From: Verrucomicrobiaceae bacterium | GTDB lineage: Bacteria > Verrucomicrobiota > Verrucomicrobiae > Verrucomicrobiales > Akkermansiaceae | Direction of reading: 5' to 3' | DNA length: 8,988 nucleotides | NCBI GenBank assembly: GCA_947372405.1 | Contig: CANBTO010000178.1 | Coordinates: 1 to 8,988 of the forward strand | Shown here: positions 1 through 8,988 of the stretch, one piece after another | How the letters are laid out: each line of letters begins with the position of its first letter | Numbering within the stretch: the first letter of the stretch is position 1 | The notes under the pieces: model-generated | Seen by the model: only the letters and a program-made list of their open reading frames with translations | The model's database searches: none | What the model was told of the DNA's origin: nothing | Program-made: the position numbers and the translations under genes

Positions 1-1568
1 CAGGACGTCAGTTCGCCGGAAGGCCATTCGTTCACTCATCACCACTCCCTTCTCCATTCGCCGACGATACCACAGGGAATTCACTCTACAATCTTGGCTG
101 GAATTGGTCGATCAGCGAAATAAACGAGGTCACCGATGCGCCTGTCCAAGTCAGCGTGAATAATGACGGCTATTATGGTGGTGGTTACACTGCTGAAAAC
201 GGATCCACCCGCATTGTGCAACAGGAAATACCGGTGGTTCCGCCCATCAGTATCGGAGCACTGAGCCACGCCCGCCTTGGAGGATACAGTATTGGCAACG
301 TGGATGAACCGAGCGCGCAAGTAAACCAAGTTGCCACCGTCACGGGACAAGGCGGCCTTTTCCCCCACACTTTGCAGGCCATCGGAAATGCTTATGCCCA
401 CCCGCTGATACCCGCCGATAAAGCTTATCTTACGGATTATTCGATCACGTTCGACTCCCGCCTTGGCAACAAAATGATCACGTTCGCCGACCACTCCTAT
501 CTCGCCAACAAGGCGCTGTGGGACGAGTTCTTCTTCTCTTCGATTACTCCCCAACCGTCTACGGTTCAGGTATTTGAGAGCGTCAGCCGCAGCCAAAAAC
601 AGGTGGCATCCGACTTTTTCTTCGGCAATAAGCCACTACCCAACCGCCGGATGTTCGCCTACACCACTGGCTTTGACCAAACCAAGTTCAATACGTTGTT
701 CTCCAACGCACAGCAGCAACAATTCTCAGGCGGTTTGGCGGACCAGATCGCCGCCCGTCTGATGGTCGCAGGCCCATTCAATGTCAACTCCACCTCGGTG
801 GATGCATGGAAAGTCTTCCTATCTAGCCTCAAGGGCAAACCTGTCGCATATCTTGACAAGGACAAAGCCTTGAACGGAGTCGTTGCACCCGACCAAACGA
901 CGCCAAAAGGCACATCTGTGAGCGGTTTCGCGCTACCCAACGGCAAACCCACAGGTGCCACCGGTACTCCCTCCGATACCGATCAGTGGACCAGTCCTCG
1001 CGAACTTAGTGATTCTGAAATCTCGCAACTCGCGACCGCCATCGTAAAACAGGTCAAACTCCGCGGTCCCTTCCTCTCGCTCTCGGAATTCGTCAACCGC
1101 AGGCTCGACTCCTCAAACACCGAACTTTCTGTCAAAGGAGCTCTACAGGCGGCGCTCGATGATGACAGCGTGTCAATCAACGCTAGCTTCCGCAACAACA
1201 TCCGGCAGTTCTCCGCCGCCGAGCAGAGCACGATGGTCGCAGCCTTTCCCGATGCAATGAAAGGTCCAGTAGCATACGGCAGCGCAGCCTACGTGGACCA
1301 AGCCGACATCCTGCGGAACTTCGCCGAACAGATCACTCCCCGCGGCGACACCTTCGTGATCCGCACTTACGGCGATTCGCTTGACGCCCAAGGTAATGTC
1401 ATGGCCCGCGCCTGGTGCGAGGCTGTCATCCAAAGGGTTCCGGAATACATCGATCCGACGGACGAAGCGCAAATCAAACAGTCGGATCTCAAATCACAAT
1501 CAAACAAGATTTTCGGTCGCAAATATCAGATCGTTAGCTTCCGCTGGCTCAATCCATCCGAAGTTTGA
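1..1568 (+). CDS. Verru_Chthon cassette protein A, C-terminal part (5' end outside window)
   Basis: The reading frame is open from base 3 to the TGA at 1566-1568, giving 521 visible residues. The GTG at 156 is internal and not a real start, because codons 3-155 are open and continue the same protein style (RPFVHSSPLPSPFADD, then LYNLGWNW). Two motifs I associate with Verru_Chthon cassette protein A are present: GPFLSLSEFVNRRL at 1065-1106 and WCEAVIQRVPEYIDP at 1413-1457, the latter just after the stretch IRTYGDSLDAQGNVMARA. Members of this family are usually around twice the visible length, so roughly the N-terminal half is missing here. The family is found in Verrucomicrobia in cassettes with proteins B, C and D that carry prepilin-type N-terminal cleavage motifs; the function is not known. 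An envelope-associated or pseudopilus-like role is inference. Family assignment is confident; function is not. Confidence 0.85.
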   Translation, partial: GRQFAGRPFVHSSPLPSPFADDTTGNSLYNLGWNWSISEINEVTDAPVQVSVNNDGYYGGGYTAENGSTRIVQQEIPVVPPISIGALSHARLGGYSIGNVDEPSAQVNQVATVTGQGGLFPHTLQAIGNAYAHPLIPADKAYLTDYSITFDSRLGNKMITFADHSYLANKALWDEFFFSSITPQPSTVQVFESVSRSQKQVASDFFFGNKPLPNRRMFAYTTGFDQTKFNTLFSNAQQQQFSGGLADQIAARLMVAGPFNVNSTSVDAWKVFLSSLKGKPVAYLDKDKALNGVVAPDQTTPKGTSVSGFALPNGKPTGATGTPSDTDQWTSPRELSDSEISQLATAIVKQVKLRGPFLSLSEFVNRRLDSSNTELSVKGALQAALDDDSVSINASFRNNIRQFSAAEQSTMVAAFPDAMKGPVAYGSAAYVDQADILRNFAEQITPRGDTFVIRTYGDSLDAQGNVMARAWCEAVIQRVPEYIDPTDEAQIKQSDLKSQSNKIFGRKYQIVSFRWLNPSEV

Positions 1569-1606
1569 GTAAAAACCACGTCAATTTTCCTCATACCTTT
1601 CTCGTT

Positions 1607-2299
1607 ATGTTTCAACTCAAATCCTTCCGCTTGGTTATTCCCCTCTGTCTTCTGATCAGCACTCCTATCGCACGCGCCCAACAGGAGGAAAAGGTAGCAC
1701 TCCAGTTTCTGTCATTCCCAAAATCCGTTGATCCCAAACCGGTTGAACTGCTGATAGGCGACAATAAAACCATCGAGGTCAAAATACCCACCAATGAATT
1801 CTCGGAAGTCTATCACGTGAAACGCATGGCAAGCTGGGCCGTAGGAAAGACCGAAACCGGAATAGACGGCAAACCGATTTTTACGGTTTACGGCCAGGCC
1901 GGATCCCTGGCTGCTCCCAGCCAGCTGATCCTGCTTGTCAGAAAAGGCCAGGCGAACAGCGACGGCATGGTAGTCATACCTATCGACAACCAGCTCACTA
2001 ATTTCGGTGGTGGAAAGTTTCTTTTTTTGAATGCCGCAAGCTTGGACGTAGCTGGTCTGCTGGGAGAAACAAAGTTTGCGGTCAAGCCCGGGAAATTCAC
2101 CATTATCAAACCGAAACCGCAAACTGATGAGGCAAAGAGCTTGGTACATGCCACTCTGTATTACCGAAAGGACGAAGTTGTGAAGCCTTTCTTCAGCTCC
2201 ACATGGCCTGTAAACGACAGGGCGCGCACCATGATATTTTTCTATGAGGATCCAACCAGCGGACACCTCAACCTGCACAGTATACGCGATTTTTTCTGA
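1607..2299 (+). CDS. Secreted protein of unknown function, 230 aa
   Basis: I do not recognise a named family. A TTG at 1565 overlaps the stop of the upstream gene, but the ATG at 1607 is the better start because it puts a clean signal peptide at the N-terminus: MFQLKSFR, then the hydrophobic VIPLCLLISTPIA, with likely cleavage after ARA (residue 24). No convincing Shine-Dalgarno sequence precedes it. The mature part has no further membrane segment and looks rich in beta strands (for example KTIEVKIP, SQLILLVRKG, TMIFFYED). It ends in STWPVNDRARTMIFFYED and HLNLHSIRDFF. From memory, similar endings occur in secreted hypothetical proteins of Verrucomicrobia, but this is unchecked. It lies 38 bases after the Verru_Chthon A gene on the same strand, so co-transcription and a shared envelope role are plausible. 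The gene appears richer in A+T than the lacZ-like gene. Confidence 0.8.
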   Translation: MFQLKSFRLVIPLCLLISTPIARAQQEEKVALQFLSFPKSVDPKPVELLIGDNKTIEVKIPTNEFSEVYHVKRMASWAVGKTETGIDGKPIFTVYGQAGSLAAPSQLILLVRKGQANSDGMVVIPIDNQLTNFGGGKFLFLNAASLDVAGLLGETKFAVKPGKFTIIKPKPQTDEAKSLVHATLYYRKDEVVKPFFSSTWPVNDRARTMIFFYEDPTSGHLNLHSIRDFF

Positions 2300-2328
2300 C
2301 CAAGTCTATACAGCCGATTATATTTTTG

Positions 2329-2383
2329 GGTAGTGACATTCCGCAAAAACCGCGGAGGTGCCAGCCGAACCAATGTCACTGCC
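2329..2383. repeat. Imperfect inverted repeat, 12-bp arms
   Basis: GGTAGTGACATT at 2329-2340 pairs with AATGTCACTGCC at 2372-2383. The inner nine base pairs (AGTGACATT / AATGTCACT) are perfect, followed by one T-G position and two G-C pairs. The 31-base interior can form a small inner stem (GGT 2357-2359 with ACC 2369-2371). It lies in the 177-base gap between the secreted protein and the PhnA-like gene. No T-run follows on either strand, so it is not a typical intrinsic terminator. A factor-dependent terminator, an mRNA-stabilising hairpin, or a REP- or MITE-like remnant are alternatives. Confidence 0.6.
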
Positions 2384-2476
2384 TCAACAGAGTGATCCGC
2401 TACATGTGCGGTAAAATTCGCGTTTCCACCCCAAGTTCTGCATTCCATTTCCGGCCGTCATCGGATAGAAATCCAC

Positions 2477-2878
2477 ATGGCAAAGGGCTACGAACTGCAC
2501 CAGGCACGAATGATGGCGCTTCAGGGCATGGGAAAGGACCTTGCAAGGCGCGCGAAATCGAAGTGCGAGATCAGTGGTGCAGCCGGAGTGCCGCTGCGGG
2601 CCTATGAGGTGCCGCCCGTCCCTGCCGAGCCGGATATCGATCGAACTTTGCTGGTTTCCGAAGAGTGCTTCGAAATGCTGGAGCATCCGGAACGACTCTT
2701 CGGGCGCGGCTGGCAGTGCCTTACAGAGGCTGTTTGGAGCGAAATGCCAGCCGTCCAGGTGGTGGCTTGGAGGATGCTCAGCGAACTGGCGAAACGCGAG
2801 GACTGGGCCCGTGAGGCGGTCGATGAGGTTTTCCTTGATCAGGAGGTGGAGGAATGGGCGAAATCCAATCCACTCTGA
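2477..2878 (+). CDS. PhnA-like protein with degenerate zinc-ribbon region, 133 aa
   Basis: The protein opens with MAKGYELHQARMMALQGMGK and continues DLARRAKSKCEISGAAGVPL, which resembles the N-terminal region of PhnA/YjdM-type proteins. The middle (SEECFEMLEHPERL, then WSEMPAVQVVAWRML) and the acidic end (WAREAVDEVFLDQEVEEW) fit the longer PhnA-domain proteins I recall from environmental bacteria. The family name comes from the phosphonate-utilisation operon, but a role in phosphonate breakdown is not established and no other phn gene is visible here. Family members with a zinc ribbon have paired CxxC cysteines. Here only single cysteines remain at C30 (CEIS) and C64 (EECF), plus C81, so zinc binding in the usual way is doubtful. 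No signal peptide or membrane segment is seen, so it is probably cytoplasmic. The start is the ATG at 2477, with no strong ribosome binding site. The first sigma-factor gene begins 47 bases after its stop. Confidence 0.7.
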   Translation: MAKGYELHQARMMALQGMGKDLARRAKSKCEISGAAGVPLRAYEVPPVPAEPDIDRTLLVSEECFEMLEHPERLFGRGWQCLTEAVWSEMPAVQVVAWRMLSELAKREDWAREAVDEVFLDQEVEEWAKSNPL

Positions 2879-2925
2879 GATCCTCAGACGCGCAACTTCG
2901 ATTCCCAAGCGAGGTTGAATGAACC

Positions 2926-3567
2926 ATGTTGAGCGCCGATGCCGCCACGACACCCTTTTTTCTGAAGATGGAGGACTCCGCCACGCCAGCACCCGCCGAC
3001 GAGGGCTTCCTTGATCATGAGCTGATGAAACGCATCGGCGAGGGTGATCACGTAGCGTTCCGGCATCTGGTGGAGCGCCATCAGAACGCGGTCATCGGCA
3101 CCGTGGCGAAAATGCTGGGCAATCCCAGTGAGGCCGAGGACATCTCGCAGCAAGTCTTCCTGCGGATCTGGCGCAACGCCAGGCGCTACCGGCCGGACGC
3201 CAAGTTCACCACCTACCTTTTCACCATCACGCGAAACCTTGTTTTCAACGAAACCCGCCGTCGCGGACGCAAAAAGGAAGTCTCCTCGGACGAACGGGAG
3301 GAAAACTCCCACCAACTCATTGAGGAAAACCCCAGCCGCAGGCCGGACAACGAGCTGCTCCAGGCAGAACTCCTGCTGGCGGTGGACAAGGCCATCTCCG
3401 CCCTGCCCGAGACCCAGCGCCTGGCGGTCGTCCTCCGCCGCTACGAGCAACTAGCCTACGAGGAAATCGCCGATGTGCTGGGACTTTCCGTCTCCGCCGT
3501 CAAGAGCCTGCTGTTCAGGGCGCGCACCACCCTGCGCGAATCCTTGAGCGGCTACCTCGAAGACTGA
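2926..3567 (+). CDS. RNA polymerase sigma factor, ECF (RpoE-like) family, 213 aa
   Basis: An extracytoplasmic-function sigma factor that would direct RNA polymerase to a specific promoter set. Sigma region 2 spans about residues 33-112, with the core-binding stretch AEDISQQVFLRIWRNARRY and the promoter-melting/-10 stretch FTTYLFTITRNLVFNETRRR. Region 4 spans about 150-205, with ALPETQRLAVVLRRYEQLAY and the helix-turn-helix YEEIADVLGLSVSAVKSLLF that would read the -35 element. A charged linker of about 38 residues joins them, and no region 3 is present, as usual for ECF factors. The ATG at 2926 is preceded by GAGG at 2911-2914 (11-base spacing); the ATG at 2968 is a possible alternative that would remove 14 residues. 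No anti-sigma gene lies directly next to it: PhnA-like is upstream, and a second ECF sigma gene follows after 103 bases. Confidence 0.93.
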   Translation: MLSADAATTPFFLKMEDSATPAPADEGFLDHELMKRIGEGDHVAFRHLVERHQNAVIGTVAKMLGNPSEAEDISQQVFLRIWRNARRYRPDAKFTTYLFTITRNLVFNETRRRGRKKEVSSDEREENSHQLIEENPSRRPDNELLQAELLLAVDKAISALPETQRLAVVLRRYEQLAYEEIADVLGLSVSAVKSLLFRARTTLRESLSGYLED

Positions 3568-3670
3568 GTCCGCCGCGAAGGCAGCCTCCCCCACCCGGTC
3601 TCCCGGTGCGTCCTTTACAGCACGCCGCTTCCGTGTAGGCTGATCCCGCTGCACCCCCACACCCACCTGA

Positions 3671-4273
3671 ATGTTGTTCCGTCAGTCCCGTCCCCCCGAC
3701 CCTGACCAGGACCTCGTCACGCGCGCCCAACAGGGCGATACACGCGCGTTCGACGCCCTGATCCTCAAATATGGCGACAAGCTCTACGGGCTTGTCTATA
3801 ACATGACCTCCCACAAGGAGGACACGCACGATCTGCTGCAGGAAATCTTCGCGAAAGCCTATCAGTCACTGAAAAACTTCCGGGGAAACGCCACCTTCTA
3901 CACCTGGATCTATCAGATCGCCGTCAACCTGACGCTCAATTTCCTCAAGAAACGCAAGCGTCGCGCTGGACCGAGCCTCAATGATCCGGATTCGCCGGTG
4001 CAGCAGGACCCGGCCCTGATCGACAGCAGTCGCGACGGTGACCCGGAGCGACAGACGAACCTCAAGGAGCTTCAGATTAAATTGAACGAAGCGATGATGA
4101 AACTGTCTGAGCCCCATAGAATGGTGGTGACGATGTTCGATATCCAAGGCATGTCCCATGGGGAAATCGCCAAGGTGCTGAAAACATCCGAAGGCACCGT
4201 TCGTTCGCGGCTCCATTACGCGCATCTCCAGCTTCAGTCCGCTCTTCAGGACAGTTGGAATGAAAGATTTTAA
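3671..4273 (+). CDS. RNA polymerase sigma factor, ECF (RpoE-like) family, second copy, 200 aa
   Basis: A second ECF sigma factor, clearly different in sequence from the one just upstream, so not a recent duplication. Region 2 covers about residues 15-92 (AFDALILKYGDKLYGLVY, then DTHDLLQEIFAKAYQSLKNF and FYTWIYQIAVNLTLNFLKKR). Region 4 covers about 138-192 (LSEPHRMVVTMFDIQGMSHG, then the helix-turn-helix EIAKVLKTSEGTVRSRLHYA). The linker is acidic and polar (residues about 100-135). The start is the ATG at 3671; no clear Shine-Dalgarno sequence precedes it. A single-pass membrane protein and an HtrA-like PDZ protein follow on the same strand, the arrangement expected when a sigma factor is held by a membrane anti-sigma factor and released by an envelope signal. 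The cognate promoter set cannot be told from this window. Confidence 0.94.
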   Translation: MLFRQSRPPDPDQDLVTRAQQGDTRAFDALILKYGDKLYGLVYNMTSHKEDTHDLLQEIFAKAYQSLKNFRGNATFYTWIYQIAVNLTLNFLKKRKRRAGPSLNDPDSPVQQDPALIDSSRDGDPERQTNLKELQIKLNEAMMKLSEPHRMVVTMFDIQGMSHGEIAKVLKTSEGTVRSRLHYAHLQLQSALQDSWNERF

Positions 4274-4326
4274 AATTTTTCTTGTGCTGGGGGCAAATGT
4301 TTTGTAAATCCTAACTATCAACCGCA
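4274..4326 (+). promoter_or_regulatory. AT-rich spacer, possible promoter or translation-control region
   Basis: The bases between the second sigma gene and the membrane-protein gene are markedly A+T-rich compared with the surrounding coding DNA, starting TAAAATTTTT. A poor match to a housekeeping promoter can be drawn (TTGTGC at 4282-4287, TAAATC at 4305-4310, 17-base spacing), but the -10 match is only about three of six. No Shine-Dalgarno sequence precedes the GTG start at 4327. This may be a promoter, possibly autoregulated by the sigma factor, or simply an intercistronic spacer. Confidence 0.2.
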
Positions 4327-4719
4327 GTGAAACCATCGGTCGAACAACTTGAGAATCTGCTTGCCCTCCGGCGTGACGAACGTCCCGAGGAGGGATACTG
4401 GCAGGAATTTCTCTGTGAATTCCATCATCGCCAGCGTGAGCAGGCAGTGAAGGGCTCAAACTTCGCAGGATATCTCAACCGCCTGTCCGCATGGTTCTCC
4501 GATCTTGGCCCCTCAAAATGGGCTTACGGTGCAGGACTTGCCTACGCTGCGGTGACTGTGGCTTTCCTTCTCACGCCCAAGAACGCGCAGATGGAGAACA
4601 CACCCGTATCCCCGGTGAACTATCAGGTGGTCCCCACGCAGTCACCCAAGGTCGAGCAGCTCGACCAATTGGACTTGAGTCCCTCAACTCAAGGCAGCGC
4701 GGGCGAACAAGTGTTCTAA
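4327..4719 (+). CDS. Single-pass membrane protein, candidate anti-sigma factor, 130 aa
   Basis: The GTG at 4327 is the first usable start: an in-frame stop lies at 4312-4314. The N-terminal 60 or so residues are charged and probably cytoplasmic (LLALRRDERPEEGYWQEFLC, then EFHHRQREQ). A single membrane segment follows at about residues 65-82 (WAYGAGLAYAAVTVAFLL), then a polar, proline-, glutamine- and serine-rich tail of about 48 residues, probably periplasmic. Size, topology and position directly after an ECF sigma gene fit a membrane anti-sigma factor. However, the zinc-binding HxxxCxxC motif of ZAS-type anti-sigma factors is absent, and I see no clear RseA similarity. C30 and H33-H34 (CEFHH) are the only metal-binding-type residues close together. 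The role is therefore inferred from context; it could instead be an unrelated small envelope protein. Confidence 0.65.
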   Translation: MKPSVEQLENLLALRRDERPEEGYWQEFLCEFHHRQREQAVKGSNFAGYLNRLSAWFSDLGPSKWAYGAGLAYAAVTVAFLLTPKNAQMENTPVSPVNYQVVPTQSPKVEQLDQLDLSPSTQGSAGEQVF

Positions 4720-4737
4720 TTCCGGAAATTCCCCGAC

Positions 4738-5646
4738 ATGGAGGAACTGGGATGCCCGCGCCGGCAAAGTCCGGCACGAATGACAATTTGGCTGTTTGCC
4801 ACATCTGTAGTGGTGTGCGTTGCCGAACCGACCACTGTGAATTCACGATGGCTGGTGACCTATCCCCCGGCAGTGAACGGTAAAGCAAGCGAGTCCACCG
4901 CAGTAGCGATGTCGGACGGAGCTTTGATCGTTTCCGTGGTGTCAACCGGAGCGGACGCCGCTAAACCGACCCTGTATTTGGGAAACCGCAAGGTCACCAC
5001 CCAATTCTTGGGATTCGATCCGGTATCCCGCCTGGGGTTTCTAAAAACCGAGGCGTCACCCGCTCCAAAATCCTGCGAATGGTTAGAGGAAGCGGGAGGC
5101 AGCACAGGAAGCACTCTTCAAGCCATGACACCCGGCGGCTCTGTGAAATGCCGTGCTTCCGGCTGGGTGAAACAGGTAGGAGGAAAGATCCTGCCTCTCG
5201 CACTATTGCGAGTGAATTTCGACGGACCAGTCCCTCCACGCGGAACACCTCTAACGGACTCCGCTGGAAAAGTGGCTGCCATTGTTTTCCAGGAATCCGG
5301 CTCGGACAACAGCGGCTACGCCATTCCAGCCGAAGCCGTGCACCGGGTGAAGCGGGACGTCTGCAACGGCGGCCACCTTGTCCGCGGCTGGATCGGGCTG
5401 TCACTGCGTGCTGAAAATCAGTCCCCGCAGATCGTTCGGGTGCTTCCGGATTCCCCGGCCGCCGCGGCAGGCATCAAGCCCGGGGATCTGCTCCTGAAAG
5501 TGGGCGACCGCCAGATCAGTGATTACGCGGATGTGGCGAACGCGTTTTTCTATCTGATTCCCGGCAAGCCGGTGGCTGTGAAGCTGAAGCGTGGAAACGA
5601 TTCACTGGAATTCACGCTCACCCCCACCCGGCCCAAAGCCGAGTGA
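4738..5646 (+). CDS. Secreted PDZ protein with degenerate HtrA/DegP-like protease domain
   Basis: The ATG at 4738 (302 aa), 18 bases after the upstream stop, gives an Arg-containing n-region (CPRRQSPAR), a hydrophobic core (residues 15-29) and likely cleavage after CVA at residue 29. A start at 4780 would lack positive charge. The body follows the HtrA (trypsin-like) pattern but without its catalytic residues. DGALIVSVVST (60-70) stands where HtrA has its His motif, with Val68 in place of His. FDPVSRLGFLK (93-103) stands for the Asp motif, with Arg98 in place of Asp. PPRGTPLTDSAGKVAAIVF (166-184) stands for GNSGGP, with Arg168 in place of Ser. SGYAIPAEAV (192-201) matches the HtrA GFAIP element. 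A PDZ domain spans about 216-300, starting RGWIGLSL and including SPAAAAGIKPGDLLLKVGD. Probable role: periplasmic peptide-binding or sensor protein, a pseudoprotease. Residue equivalences are by eye. Confidence 0.82.
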   Translation: MEELGCPRRQSPARMTIWLFATSVVVCVAEPTTVNSRWLVTYPPAVNGKASESTAVAMSDGALIVSVVSTGADAAKPTLYLGNRKVTTQFLGFDPVSRLGFLKTEASPAPKSCEWLEEAGGSTGSTLQAMTPGGSVKCRASGWVKQVGGKILPLALLRVNFDGPVPPRGTPLTDSAGKVAAIVFQESGSDNSGYAIPAEAVHRVKRDVCNGGHLVRGWIGLSLRAENQSPQIVRVLPDSPAAAAGIKPGDLLLKVGDRQISDYADVANAFFYLIPGKPVAVKLKRGNDSLEFTLTPTRPKAE

Positions 5647-5661
5647 AGGAAGCGGTAACTT

Positions 5662-8988
<3,327 letters not shown>

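Noticed and set aside
156..158. GTG as the start of the left-most gene
   Set aside because: The frame is open upstream to base 3 and encodes matching sequence, so the gene simply enters from outside the window.
1565..1567. TTG overlapping the upstream stop as start of the secreted protein
   Set aside because: It would add 14 polar residues before the signal peptide; the ATG at 1607 gives a normal signal sequence.
1712..2278. 188-codon open frame on the minus strand
   Set aside because: Antisense to the secreted 230-aa protein, which has a clean signal peptide and is the better reading.
2326..2607. 93-codon plus-strand frame starting in the gap before the PhnA-like gene
   Set aside because: Overlaps the PhnA-like gene in another frame and has no recognisable content.
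2384..2992. 202-codon open frame on the minus strand
   Set aside because: Covers the PhnA-like gene and the start of the first sigma gene in antisense; no recognisable protein features.

Overview
The window looks like chromosomal DNA from a member of the Verrucomicrobia. The strongest sign is the gene at the left edge, whose product carries the hallmark motifs of 'Verru_Chthon cassette protein A', a family named for its occurrence in that phylum. The general style also fits: ECF sigma factors, a secreted PDZ protein, and a large secreted-type glycoside hydrolase with an inserted lectin-like domain. This is inference from family recognition by eye; no search was run.

Layout. Positions 1-1568 (+) hold the C-terminal half of the Verru_Chthon cassette A protein, continuing in from the left edge. 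A secreted 230-residue protein of unknown function follows at 1607-2299 (+). The 177-base gap after it contains a long imperfect inverted repeat (2329-2383). Next come a small PhnA-like protein (2477-2878, +) and a first ECF sigma factor (2926-3567, +). A second ECF sigma factor (3671-4273, +) starts a compact group with a single-pass membrane protein (4327-4719, +) and a secreted HtrA-like PDZ protein (4738-5646, +). Converging on this group with only 15 bases between stop codons is a large GH2 beta-galactosidase gene (5662-8988, -), whose N-terminus lies beyond the right edge.

How the parts may work together. Sigma factor, membrane protein and HtrA-like PDZ protein resemble in order and topology the classical sigmaE / RseA / DegS envelope-stress module. 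Two components differ: the membrane protein has no recognisable anti-sigma zinc motif, and the HtrA-like protein appears to have lost all three catalytic-triad residues. This is the best candidate in the window for something undescribed: a sigma-factor circuit with a non-proteolytic, PDZ-bearing periplasmic sensor. The Verru_Chthon gene belongs to a prepilin-associated cassette of unknown function, and its secreted neighbour may act with it. The beta-galactosidase keeps the visible galactose-site and catalytic residues of LacZ and has gained a LamG-like domain of about 160 residues inside the catalytic part.

No RNA genes, CRISPR arrays, insertion sequences or transposase genes were seen. No intergenic stretch exceeds 300 bases.
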